NCBI GenBank assembly: GCA_963834755.1
Contig: CAWICQ010000001.1
Location: 62,001-126,000, forward strand
Direction of reading: 5' to 3'
Length of the DNA: 64,000 nt
Source: Dokdonella_A sp963834755
Lineage (GTDB): Bacteria > Pseudomonadota > Gammaproteobacteria > Xanthomonadales > Rhodanobacteraceae
Shown here piece after piece: positions 1-7,818 of this stretch. The position numbers and the translations under genes were made by a program. The first letter of the stretch is position 1. Each line of letters starts with the position of its first letter. The notes beneath the pieces were generated by a model, which was not told where the DNA came from, ran no database searches, and was given only the letters and a program-made list of their open reading frames with translations.

Positions 1-1
1 C

Positions 2-583
2 TTCCGCACCGGCAAGCTGTGGTCGATCGAGCATTTTGGCGTGAAGCCCGACGTGCTCGTGTTCGGCAAAGCACTCACCAACGGCCTCAATCCGCTCGCC
101 GGCATCTGGGCGCGCGAGGAGCTGATCAATCCGACGGTATTTCCGCCGGGCTCGACGCATTCGACGTTCGCGTCGAATCCACTCGGCACGGCCGTCGGTC
201 TCGAAACGATGAAGATGTTGGCCGAAACGGATTACTCGTCGATGGTGATGCGCAAGGGCGCGCACTTTCTCGACGGCCTGCGCGATCTGCAGAAGCGCCA
301 TCCGGAAATCGGCGATGTCGACGGTCTCGGTCTCGCGCTGCGCGCGGAGATCTGCGAGGCGGACGGCTTCACGCCGAACAAAAAGCTGCTCGATCGCATG
401 GCCGATATCGGCCTTGCCGGACAGCTGGATGACGGTGGCGAGAAAGTCGGCCTCGTGCTCGATGTCGGCGGCTATTACAAGAACGTGATCACGCTGGCGC
501 CGTCGCTGCATATCAGCGATGAGGAAATCGACCGCGGCCTGCGTCTGCTCGATCAGCTGTTGACGCGCGCCAAGAAGGCCTGA
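2..583 (+). CDS. class-III PLP aminotransferase, C-terminal part
   Basis: The gene is open at the left window edge, so only about 193 C-terminal residues are visible. The segment FGKALTNG carries the lysine that forms the Schiff base with PLP in class-III (acetylornithine/GABA-type) aminotransferases. The downstream STHSTFASNPLG stretch matches the family's phosphate-binding region. The specific amine substrate cannot be told from this half. A strong hairpin follows the stop, so the gene probably ends its transcript. Fold and class are secure; the reaction is not. Confidence 0.85.
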   Translation, partial: FRTGKLWSIEHFGVKPDVLVFGKALTNGLNPLAGIWAREELINPTVFPPGSTHSTFASNPLGTAVGLETMKMLAETDYSSMVMRKGAHFLDGLRDLQKRHPEIGDVDGLGLALRAEICEADGFTPNKKLLDRMADIGLAGQLDDGGEKVGLVLDVGGYYKNVITLAPSLHISDEEIDRGLRLLDQLLTRAKKA

Positions 584-593
584 CGACACGAGA

Positions 594-619
594 GAACGCC
601 TGCCGATCGGCGGGCGTTC
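594..619 (+). terminator. hairpin after aminotransferase gene
   Basis: GAACGCC (594-600) pairs with GGCGTTC (613-619), and the inner part GCCGATCGGC is itself palindromic. This gives a stem of about 12 bp with a minimal loop, 11 nt after the stop codon. No clear T-run follows, so termination strength is uncertain. Confidence 0.5.
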
Positions 620-637
620 CGTGTTGCAGATCGGGGA

Positions 638-952
638 TCAACGATCCCAGCGGCCGTCGTAGTAGCGCCAGCGATGGCCTTCGTGCTCCCAGCGCGACGG
701 CACCCAGTGATAGCCGTGGCGCTCATGCACCCAATGGCCCTTGTGCCATACGTGCCTATGTCCGCCCCAACCCCAGTAGCCATTGATCCAAACGTAACCC
801 GCACGCGGACCGGGAACAGCCTCGACGCGGAGGGCAGGGGGCTCGACATCGGCATAAATGATGGTGCGCGCCAGGGCTTGATGGCTACCCAAGGCACCCA
901 GGCCGCCGATCGCCACCGCGGCACCCAACAGCAGTTTGTTCAGCGCTTGCAT
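638..952 (-). CDS. exported YXWXXGXW-repeat protein
   Basis: This 104-residue protein has an N-terminal signal peptide (hydrophobic stretch LLLGAAVAIGGLGALG, cleavage after about residue 28). A short Trp/His/Gly/Tyr-rich body follows with repeated W-x2-G-x-W / GYWGWGGH-type motifs, typical of small periplasmic proteins with YXWXXGXW repeats in Proteobacteria. The family has no established function. The gene is monocistronic and faces the terminator of the aminotransferase gene. Confidence 0.75.
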   Translation of the reverse strand: MQALNKLLLGAAVAIGGLGALGSHQALARTIIYADVEPPALRVEAVPGPRAGYVWINGYWGWGGHRHVWHKGHWVHERHGYHWVPSRWEHEGHRWRYYDGRWDR

Positions 953-1070
953 CGTTGCCTCCGTATGGCGCTCGGAGAGCGCCCTCAGGGGATGCTACGC
1001 TAGCCAACGCGCACTGAATGATCGCCAAGCACGTTCATGGAAATGCCGCGTCCACGCGTCGCGAGCTGAA

Positions 1071-1415
1071 TCAGTTCTTCCCGGCCGAATAGCCGGCGCA
1101 GAATGCCGGTGGGTTGGTTTCGATCATCGCGCATCCGCGTTTGATTTCGTCGATGACGAGCTCGCACGAATTCGACGCATTGCATGGCGGATGCGTTGCC
1201 GGCGAAACCGCAAGACACTGTTGCACGTACTCGTCGGCTTTCTTCGCGCCGGCGCTCTTGCTGCACGGGACGTCAGCCGGGGTCTGCGTGGGCGCAGATG
1301 CGTTCGGGACAGACGCGGCTGCATGCGCGGCCGCGCTGTCTTTCGGGACGTCATTCGATCGCGCGCTCGCCAATGAGCACGCGGCGAGTGCAACAGTGAC
1401 AAGCATGCGATGCAT
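1071..1415 (-). CDS. small exported Cys-containing protein
   Basis: This 114-residue protein starts at MHRML. An in-frame start further upstream would add 21 residues of non-signal-like sequence. The N-terminus VTVALAACSLASA looks like a signal peptide, possibly a lipoprotein signal with Cys14. An Ala/Pro/Thr-rich linker and a C-terminal part with six cysteines in spaced pairs (CNASNSC, CAMIETNPPAFC) follow, which suggests disulfide bonding in the periplasm. It lies just downstream of the ketosynthase gene in the same orientation (gap about 20 nt), so it may belong to that operon. I do not recognise the family. Confidence 0.6.
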   Translation of the reverse strand: MHRMLVTVALAACSLASARSNDVPKDSAAAHAAASVPNASAPTQTPADVPCSKSAGAKKADEYVQQCLAVSPATHPPCNASNSCELVIDEIKRGCAMIETNPPAFCAGYSAGKN

Positions 1416-1437
1416 GGGTGTCCTCTGCGAATACGCC

Positions 1438-2652
1438 TTACGGTGCGCGCCGCAGCGCGAGCACGGCGTTGAGTCCACCGAACGCGAACGAATTGCTGAG
1501 CGCGACGCGCACCGGTTTTTCGCGCGCCGCGTTTGGCACGTAGTCGAGATCGCACTCGGGATCAGGGTCGATGAAGTTCGCCGTCGGTGGGATCACGCCG
1601 TCGCGCAATGCGCCGATCACTGCGACGAGCTCGATCGCGCCCGCCGCGCCGAGCGCGTGACCGTGCATCGATTTCGTCGACGACACCGCGAGCGCATCGG
1701 CGTGCGCGCCGAACGTACGCCGGATCGCGCGCGACTCAGTCGGATCGTTGGCCGGCGTGCCGGTGCCGTGCGCGTTGATGTAGTCGACTTTTTCGGGCGT
1801 GATTCCGCCGTCGTCGAGTGCGCGCCGCATCGCCATCGCCGCACCGGCCTCTGACGGAAACACGATATCGCCGGCGTCGGCCGACATGCCCGCGCCGGCG
1901 ATCTCGGCGAGAATATTCGCGCCACGCGCGTGCGCGCGATCGAGCGTTTCCAGCACGAACGCCGCGGCGCCTTCGCCCAGCACGAGGCCGCGGCGCTGCT
2001 TGCAAAATGGTCGGCAGGTGTCGTCGGCGAGCACGCGCATCGCTTCCCAAGCACGTATCGCGCCGAGCGTCAGGCAGGCTTCGGTACCGCCGGTCACGGC
2101 CGCATCGGCAACGCCGCTGCGCACCATGTGGAAGGCCTGCGCAATCGCATGGTTCGACGAGGCGCACGCGCTGACCGTCGCGAACGCCGGTCCATGCAAT
2201 TTGTGTTCGATGCTGACGTGACAGGCCGGCGCGTTCGCCATCAGGCGCACGATCGTCAGCGGATGCAGGCGCGGATTGTTCTCGGCGTACATGCGCCGCG
2301 ATGCTTCGTCGTTCGTGTTCTCGCCGCCGATGCCGGTGCCGATCACGACCGCAGTGTTGTCCCCCAGACTGTCACGCATGAAATCGATGCCGGATTGCGC
2401 GATCGCCTCGCGCGCGGCGACGAGCGCGAGCTGCGAGACGCGATCGAGCAGGATCAGGCGTTTCTCGTCGAAGTGCTTCAGCGGATCGAAATCGCGCACT
2501 TCGGCGGCGATGCCGAAGCGCAACGCATCGCGCGGCAGGCAGGTGATCGGACCGATCGCCGAGCGGCCTTCGCGCAGCGCGCCCCACGTCGCGGCTGCCG
2601 TGTGCCCGAGCGGCGTGACCGCACCCATGCCGGTGACAACGACGCGATGCAT
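1438..2652 (-). CDS. beta-ketoacyl-ACP synthase (FabF-like)
   Basis: This is a 404-residue thiolase-fold condensing enzyme. It has the full Cys-His-His triad of KAS I/II: Cys163 in VSACASSNHAI, His295 in NAHGTGTP and His330 with Lys327 in STKSMHGHALGAAG. It should elongate an acyl chain with malonyl-ACP. The usual Asp in the PFDxxRDG region reads PFCKQRRG. The gene lies 25 nt downstream of an ACP gene, far from any fab cluster, and ends an operon that lacks acyltransferase and ketoreductase. It probably serves a secondary acyl product and borrows FabD/FabG, rather than bulk fatty-acid synthesis. The family assignment is firm; the role is inferred. Confidence 0.88.
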   Translation of the reverse strand: MHRVVVTGMGAVTPLGHTAAATWGALREGRSAIGPITCLPRDALRFGIAAEVRDFDPLKHFDEKRLILLDRVSQLALVAAREAIAQSGIDFMRDSLGDNTAVVIGTGIGGENTNDEASRRMYAENNPRLHPLTIVRLMANAPACHVSIEHKLHGPAFATVSACASSNHAIAQAFHMVRSGVADAAVTGGTEACLTLGAIRAWEAMRVLADDTCRPFCKQRRGLVLGEGAAAFVLETLDRAHARGANILAEIAGAGMSADAGDIVFPSEAGAAMAMRRALDDGGITPEKVDYINAHGTGTPANDPTESRAIRRTFGAHADALAVSSTKSMHGHALGAAGAIELVAVIGALRDGVIPPTANFIDPDPECDLDYVPNAAREKPVRVALSNSFAFGGLNAVLALRRAP

Positions 2653-2677
2653 CCTCGATTCCGTCGTGCAAGGAGAC

Positions 2678-2941
2678 TCAGGCCGCCGGAGGCTTGGCGC
2701 CTTGCGCGGCGACGAGCTTCTCGACCGTTTCGATGAGCCCCTTGACGGACTCGGTGTCGAAATTCGGATCGCGGTCCGGCATCGTGATCTTGAAGTGGTC
2801 CTCGATCTCGAAAAGGATCTGCACGGCGTCGAGCGACTGGATTTCCAGATCCTTCAATGTCGCCTCGGGCGTGATCTTCGCGCGATCGATCCCGGATTCC
2901 TTGGCGATGATGTCGAAGATGGTTTCCTGCACACTGCTCAT
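2678..2941 (-). CDS. dedicated acyl carrier protein
   Basis: This 87-residue acidic helical protein has the carrier fold. The phosphopantetheine-accepting serine is Ser36 in EIQSLDAVQ. The usual DSL motif reads QSL, so the Asp just before the serine is replaced by Gln, unlike housekeeping AcpP. The C-terminus is extended and Ala/Pro-rich. It is translated just before the ketosynthase and is presumably its partner. The Gln substitution may narrow the choice of phosphopantetheinyl transferase. Confidence 0.88.
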   Translation of the reverse strand: MSSVQETIFDIIAKESGIDRAKITPEATLKDLEIQSLDAVQILFEIEDHFKITMPDRDPNFDTESVKGLIETVEKLVAAQGAKPPAA

Positions 2942-3007
2942 GAAACGATTCCCTTACGAAAGTGTTCCGACGTTCGTCGCCGGGCGCGTCGCGGTCCGGC
3001 GGCGTCG

Positions 3008-3427
3008 CTAATCTTCGCCCCGTCCCGCCGCGGCCGGCGTAGCCGCGGGGTGGTCCGGGCCAAGCAGCAGGACGCCCGCGACAATCATCGCCGAGCCGAC
3101 GAGTTTGAGCCAGCCCACCGGCTCATCGAACAGCCAGCGCGAGGCGATCATCAACACGATCAATACGATGGCGCCGGTCGGAAACGCGCTCGACAGCGAC
3201 GACTGGCGCAGGATCACCATCCAGGCCAGGAATTCGCCGACATAGCAGGCGACCGCGGTCCACAGCCACGCGGACGACACGGCGGCCGCGAATGCGTGCG
3301 GTGAAAAATCAAACGGACCGGTATCGAGCCCGGCATATTTGAGAGAGATCTGACACAGAGCGCCGAGCGCAAGCAGGATCACCCAGCTCGCCAGAACCGT
3401 CGTGCGCGAGTAGGCTGCGCGCGTCAC
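3008..3427 (-). CDS. small 4-TM EmrE/ArnE-like transporter subunit
   Basis: This 139-residue protein has four hydrophobic helices of the DMT/SMR type, starting at VLASWVILLALGALCQ and ending at GSAMIVAGVLLLG. The GTG start at 3427 overlaps the stop of the acetyltransferase gene (GTGA), so the two are translationally coupled. Size and topology match half-transporters such as ArnE/ArnF and EmrE, which work as dimers. A second such protein is encoded at 5408-5773 in the same operon, suggesting a heterodimeric exporter or lipid flippase. The substrate is unknown. Confidence 0.75.
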   Translation of the reverse strand: MTRAAYSRTTVLASWVILLALGALCQISLKYAGLDTGPFDFSPHAFAAAVSSAWLWTAVACYVGEFLAWMVILRQSSLSSAFPTGAIVLIVLMIASRWLFDEPVGWLKLVGSAMIVAGVLLLGPDHPAATPAAAGRGED

Positions 3428-4551
3428 AAGCTCGCCGCCGGCGGCAGCGCGGTGTTCGAGGCGTCGAGAGTGAAGACGCGCTCGACCGCGGCGAACACAC
3501 GATCGACGATGCGGTTGCGATGGCGATACCAGAGCCAGTTCGGCGCGAGACGGCTGCCGAGTCGCGTTTTTTCGCGCTCGAGACCCTGGCCGCTCTGGTA
3601 GCGGACGAGGCCGTGCTCGATGCAGTAGCGAACGTTTTCCATCCAGCTCAGATAATAAAGGTTGTGCGCGCGGCCGAGCGCATAGTCCATGCCGAAGAAC
3701 TTGTCGAGCAGGTAGCGCCGATTGTGCAGGATCAGGTTGAAGCCGATCAGTTGCTGGCCAAGCCAGTACGTCGAGCATAGCGCGCGTCCGCGCAGGTCGC
3801 GCATCACGCCGCTGAAGTATTCGGGTGTCAACTCTTCGAAGCGGTATTCTGCCTGCGACAGCGTTGCGCGATAAAGCGCCATGATCGGATCGATGAGATC
3901 GTCGATGTCGCTGCGCCATTCGACGCGCACGTCGGCGCGCGCGCGGAGCTTCCGGCGCATGTCCTTGCGGGTCGCGGGACCCAGCGAAGCGAGATAGTCG
4001 TCGAGCGAGCGGAACGGCAGTTCGAGCAATGCGGTCGACTGGCCCGGCATGCGCCGCAGTCCGGCGCGGCCGCACGCATCGGTCCACAGCGCGTCGTCGG
4101 CGCCGCGCGCGTCCTTGACCGCGACCATGCCGATGCGTCGTTGTGCGGCGAAGTCGAGCAGCTTGTCGAGCAGTCTTGCGGCAAGACGCCGCCGTTCGTC
4201 TTCATCGCAATCGGCCGCAAAGCCGAGATGGCAGATTTCTCCCACCGGCGATCCGAGCGATGCGAGCGGAATGCCGAGCAATCGCGGCGCGACGCGCGCG
4301 ACCGCGCCGGTCACGCGTTTCAGCGGGCCCGACAGTGTCGTATCGATGCGATAATCGGTAACGAAACCCGGCACCGCGGCGCGCAGCCGGCCGTGTTCCC
4401 ACACCGCGAGATAGATCCATTCGAAGCCGGCCAGTGCGGCATTTTCGACTGCGCGGTAGTAGAACCAGTCCTCGATCTCGTCCGCGAACAGGGCATTCCA
4501 TTCTTCGCGGTCGAATGCCTCGATCGATCGGGCGACAATCGCTTCCATCAC
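3424..4551 (-). CDS. FemAB/BioF2-like GNAT acetyltransferase
   Basis: This 375-residue protein resembles the GNAT acyltransferases annotated as BioF2-like or FemAB-related (Acetyltransf_6). The C-terminal half holds the typical block YWLGQQLIGFNLIL, then LLDKFFGMDY and YYLSWMENVRYCIEHG. Relatives join amino acids or acyl groups to amines, and some sit in exosortase/exopolysaccharide clusters. It overlaps the alpha/beta hydrolase gene by ATGA upstream and the SMR-like gene by GTGA downstream. In this operon it could use the acyl-ACP made by the KS/ACP pair as donor; that is inference. Confidence 0.75.
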   Translation of the reverse strand: MMEAIVARSIEAFDREEWNALFADEIEDWFYYRAVENAALAGFEWIYLAVWEHGRLRAAVPGFVTDYRIDTTLSGPLKRVTGAVARVAPRLLGIPLASLGSPVGEICHLGFAADCDEDERRRLAARLLDKLLDFAAQRRIGMVAVKDARGADDALWTDACGRAGLRRMPGQSTALLELPFRSLDDYLASLGPATRKDMRRKLRARADVRVEWRSDIDDLIDPIMALYRATLSQAEYRFEELTPEYFSGVMRDLRGRALCSTYWLGQQLIGFNLILHNRRYLLDKFFGMDYALGRAHNLYYLSWMENVRYCIEHGLVRYQSGQGLEREKTRLGSRLAPNWLWYRHRNRIVDRVFAAVERVFTLDASNTALPPAASL

Positions 4552-5405
4552 TCGATCGCGGCTGCGATCGCTGCGCCCGGCTCGCGCATCGGCTCGGCTT
4601 CGGCGATGCGGCGGAAGAATTCGGCGGATCGCTCGATCAGCTCGCCGCGTTGACGATCGACGGTGACCATGTGATAGCTGTCGTCGAGCAGCACAGTTTC
4701 GACCGGCGCGCGCGTGCCGCGTTCGACGATGCGCACGTTGCGCAGGCTCGCGATGTCGTCGTCGGACGAATGCACGATCACGCTCGGCGCGCGCACGCGA
4801 CCGATGCGGTTGCGCACGTGCAGCGACAGGCTCTGGAATTCAGCGAGCGAAGGCCACGGAAAGCCGGCGAGGCCGCCGGCCTGGCTGTCGCCCGACAGCA
4901 TCGCGCTGACGATGCGGTTGCGGATGCGTTCGTCCTTGATACCGTACGGCGGATTTTCCATCGAAATCTGCTTGCGCCCGATGCCGAGACGCATGCCCAG
5001 CGGCAACAGGAATGCAAAGCGGCCGATCAGCGGCGTGGCCCAGCCGTCGTGGAAGAACGTCGTGCCGTAGAGACCGAGGCCGTCGACTTCGCGCGGTCGA
5101 TCGATCGCGAGCTTCAGCGCGAGCACCGCGCCCATCGAAAGGCCGGCGACGAAGAGATGATCGACCTGTTCCTGCAGGCGTTCGGCCGCGGCGACGACGC
5201 TTGCGTACCAGTCGCGCCAGCCGGTCGCCAGAAGATCGGCTTCGTCGCCGCAATGTCCGGCGAGCTGCAAGCCGAGCACGGTGAATCCCGCGCGATTGAG
5301 GCCATTGCCGACGAAACGCATCTCCGTCGGTGTGCCGGTCAATCCGTGGATCAGCAACACGCCGGAGCGGCCGCCACGTAGATGGAATTCGGAAGGCTTG
5401 ATCAT
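4548..5405 (-). CDS. alpha/beta hydrolase (carboxylesterase/lipase-like)
   Basis: This 285-residue alpha/beta hydrolase starts at MIKPSEF; the longer upstream reading is not hydrolase-like. The oxyanion motif HGLTGTP (residues 20-26), nucleophile Ser90 in GLSMGA, Asp215-217 (SSDDD) and His245 (DSYHM) form the expected triad. It resembles monoacylglycerol-lipase/Est30-type esterases. There is no signal peptide, so it is probably cytosolic. The spacing to the upstream SMR-like gene is 2 nt and to the downstream acetyltransferase -4 nt. It might act as a thioesterase or transacylase releasing the KS/ACP product. Confidence 0.82.
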   Translation of the reverse strand: MIKPSEFHLRGGRSGVLLIHGLTGTPTEMRFVGNGLNRAGFTVLGLQLAGHCGDEADLLATGWRDWYASVVAAAERLQEQVDHLFVAGLSMGAVLALKLAIDRPREVDGLGLYGTTFFHDGWATPLIGRFAFLLPLGMRLGIGRKQISMENPPYGIKDERIRNRIVSAMLSGDSQAGGLAGFPWPSLAEFQSLSLHVRNRIGRVRAPSVIVHSSDDDIASLRNVRIVERGTRAPVETVLLDDSYHMVTVDRQRGELIERSAEFFRRIAEAEPMREPGAAIAAAIE

Positions 5406-5407
5406 GC

Positions 5408-5773
5408 TCAGGCGGTCGGCCAGCAGACGATCGCGACGCCGGCCGCGACGACCAGTGTCGCGGCCCAGCGTTGCGCGGAAATGTGCTCGTGCAGAATCAG
5501 CCGGCTCGCGACCACGACGCCGCAATACGACAGCGCCGCGAACGGCACGGCGAGACTCAGCGGCGCGAGCGTGAGCGCTCCGAACCAGAACACGAATTCA
5601 AGCGCGTAGATGACAACGCCGAGTGCGATCCACGGCGAGCGCACGAGGCTGGCGAGGAAGCCCGCGATGCCGCCGGCATTCGATCCACCATCGTCGTGCA
5701 CGCCGATCTTGAAGCAGATCTGCCCGCCGATATCGCACAGCACGGAGCCGGCGAGGAATGCGAACATCAGCAT
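5408..5773 (-). CDS. second small 4-TM EmrE/EamA-like transporter subunit
   Basis: This 121-residue, very hydrophobic protein has four predicted helices of the DMT superfamily. Helix 1 carries DIGGQICFKIG, helix 3 LSLAVPFAALSYCGVVV and helix 4 WAATLVVAAGVAIV. It is the same size class as the protein at 3008-3427, but the two are clearly different in sequence, as with ArnE/ArnF. A start at Met3 would overlap the upstream stop (TGATG), and Met1 is equally possible. It probably pairs with the other subunit to move the product of this operon across the inner membrane. Confidence 0.75.
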   Translation of the reverse strand: MLMFAFLAGSVLCDIGGQICFKIGVHDDGGSNAGGIAGFLASLVRSPWIALGVVIYALEFVFWFGALTLAPLSLAVPFAALSYCGVVVASRLILHEHISAQRWAATLVVAAGVAIVCWPTA

Positions 5774-6690
5774 GACCGAGCTCCCGCGATCGCAGCGAGC
5801 AGTGCGCGATTGACGCGTTCGTTGTCCTCGAGGCGTGCCGCCGCAACGTCGGTGCGATGCGGCTGGTCGAAGCGCGCTTCCCAGCGCTTGAATGGATTCG
5901 CGTGCACCAGCGGCGCATATTCGCCGCAGATGTCGGCGCCGATCACGCGCCGTTGGGCGACGGTCGCGCGCACGAAGCGCAGCAGCGCGTCGAGCGGCAT
6001 CTGTCCCTGGTCCCAGTTGGTCACCACTTCGCTCTCCGGCAACACGTCCTTGTCGACGCTGATCCAGACCGCCTGGGTCGGTATCGCGGCGATCATCGCG
6101 GAAATAGCTTCATCGAGATCCCTTTCGCACAGGTTTCGCCAGTAAATATAGCCCTTGGCGTAGCGGTGGGCGGGGCCATCCGCGATTCGGTGCCAGATTC
6201 TCGATGGGGCATGCTGCCATGGATACAAGACGAGACGCCCGGAATCCAGCGCAGCGACATTGCCGCCCTTGAGGCCCGGATTGACAAGGTCGTCGCTGCA
6301 AGGGCCGAGCGTGATCGCGCGCGCGAGCAAGGGCAGCGTTAGCGTTCGATTCATCCAGGATCCGCAGTGCCAGCGCGGCGCGAAGCGCACCCAATCCGGG
6401 TGATTGTCGAAATGCACGAGCGTGAATGGTTCTCGAATGCGTTCGTGCAGCAACGCGGCGACGTGATGGAAATCGCCCGAGCCGAGCAGCGTGATCGTCG
6501 ATTCGATCTCGGCACCGGTCTGGATGAGTCGTTGGCGTGTTTGCGCGATTGTCGTGCCGCGCGACCAGAGTCGCAGGCGCGGGCCGATGTCGCGCAGATC
6601 GATCGTGCGCGTCGATTGCCAGGGCGCGACGTCGCCGAGCGATGACTGAGCGGTCAGCGAACCATCGAGATCGAATATCTGAAGATGCAT
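5767..6690 (-). CDS. ureohydrolase/arginase-fold metalloprotein
   Basis: This 307-residue protein starts at MHLQIFD. All six metal-ligand positions of the arginase/agmatinase fold can be matched: His75/76 in GSGDFHH, Asp95-x-His97-x-Asp99 in HFDNHPD, and Asp213-x-Asp215 in SVDKD. Surrounding sequence is far from classical arginases; the usual DPxxAPG after the last motif reads LPESEVVTN. It could hydrolyse a guanidino or amidino compound, or, like some remote family members, another C-N bond. It is the first gene of the KS/ACP/SMR operon, which suggests that an amine or guanidine is part of the product. Confidence 0.72.
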   Translation of the reverse strand: MHLQIFDLDGSLTAQSSLGDVAPWQSTRTIDLRDIGPRLRLWSRGTTIAQTRQRLIQTGAEIESTITLLGSGDFHHVAALLHERIREPFTLVHFDNHPDWVRFAPRWHCGSWMNRTLTLPLLARAITLGPCSDDLVNPGLKGGNVAALDSGRLVLYPWQHAPSRIWHRIADGPAHRYAKGYIYWRNLCERDLDEAISAMIAAIPTQAVWISVDKDVLPESEVVTNWDQGQMPLDALLRFVRATVAQRRVIGADICGEYAPLVHANPFKRWEARFDQPHRTDVAAARLEDNERVNRALLAAIAGARSC

Positions 6691-6793
6691 CCGCGCGCCG
6701 GTCCGCAAGCCCGGGCGCAGGCTGCCATTGGATCGTGCGCGCGTCCAGCCGGCGGCGCGCAATCATCGCCGCGCGCGCCGCGAGCCGGCAAAT

Positions 6794-7618
6794 TCAGTCG
6801 TCGTCGTTCGGCACTGAAACCTTGCCGCGCACATTGCGGTGCTCGATGTCGCCCGAGCCTTTGGCACCGACGCGGAAATTGCCGTTGACGCCGTCGACGT
6901 GGACATCGCCCGAGCCGATCGACTCGACCGTCACGTCGTTGGCCGCGTCGGTGACGGATACATCGCCCGAACCGACGTCGCCGATGCTGACGCTACCGAC
7001 GGTATCGAAGACCAGGTCGCCCGAGCCCGAGCGCGCGACGCCGACGGGCCCGTGCACGTCGCGCAGCGAAATGTCGCCGGAAGACGTTCCGCGAACGTCG
7101 ACGCTGCCGATGTCCTCGCCGCGTACGTCGCCGGAGCTGACTTGGACGGCAAGCGTGCCGGCGATGTGGTCGGCAACGAGATCGCCCGAGCTCGCAGCGA
7201 AATCGAGCGCCGCGATGTTTCTCGCCTGGACGTCACCCGACTGCGCCTTGATCGAAGCCGCGAGTTTGGTCGGCACGCGAACGCGAACGTCCACATAGGC
7301 GTAGTTCGAACCCGACCAGCTGCCGTGAAGGTCGTGGCCATTGTGCGGCGTGATGTCGACGCGATCGCCGCTGCGATGCTGGTCGATGGTCAATTGATCG
7401 AGCCAGGCCGGCTCTGATGCGCAGGCGCGCCCGCGGACTTCGACCTGTGCGAGTCCGGGCACGCCTTCGATGACGAGATCGCTTGACCCGAGATCGAAGG
7501 CGACCGTGTTGAGACCCGCGGCCGGGACGTCGAAATTGCGATCGGCGGAGTAGCGACATTCGGCGCCCGCGGTGGCGGGCAGGAGGGCGAGCAGGAACAG
7601 ACTGGACAAGCGCGGCAT
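6794..7618 (-). CDS. exported DUF4097-type beta-repeat protein
   Basis: This 274-residue protein has a clear signal peptide (SLFLLALLPATAGA). A long run of short beta repeats of the type SSGDVxxxxI / GSGDVxVxxI follows (about residues 120-260), as in DUF4097/adhesin-like parallel beta-helix proteins. Two cysteines lie near the N-terminus (ECRYS and GRACAS). The repeats are unusually regular and Ser-Gly-Asp-rich. The gene sits about 100 nt before the ureohydrolase gene on the same strand; co-transcription is possible but not required. Function unknown, location periplasmic or outer surface. Confidence 0.75.
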   Translation of the reverse strand: MPRLSSLFLLALLPATAGAECRYSADRNFDVPAAGLNTVAFDLGSSDLVIEGVPGLAQVEVRGRACASEPAWLDQLTIDQHRSGDRVDITPHNGHDLHGSWSGSNYAYVDVRVRVPTKLAASIKAQSGDVQARNIAALDFAASSGDLVADHIAGTLAVQVSSGDVRGEDIGSVDVRGTSSGDISLRDVHGPVGVARSGSGDLVFDTVGSVSIGDVGSGDVSVTDAANDVTVESIGSGDVHVDGVNGNFRVGAKGSGDIEHRNVRGKVSVPNDDD

Positions 7619-7818
7619 GGCGGGCTTCCTTCGGTCGGACTGAATGCTCCGATGCGCCAAGGCGTGCAAGGGTTTATGCGGACGCTGACGATGCCGACTG
7701 CCGCGATTCGCTGAGTGCCGAGGTGAGCCATCCGATGTCGTGCGCACGCGTTCGCAGCGGACACATCAGCTTTGGCCCGACCCTTGCTTTGATCCCCGCA
7801 TTGGCAAGAGGGAATTCC

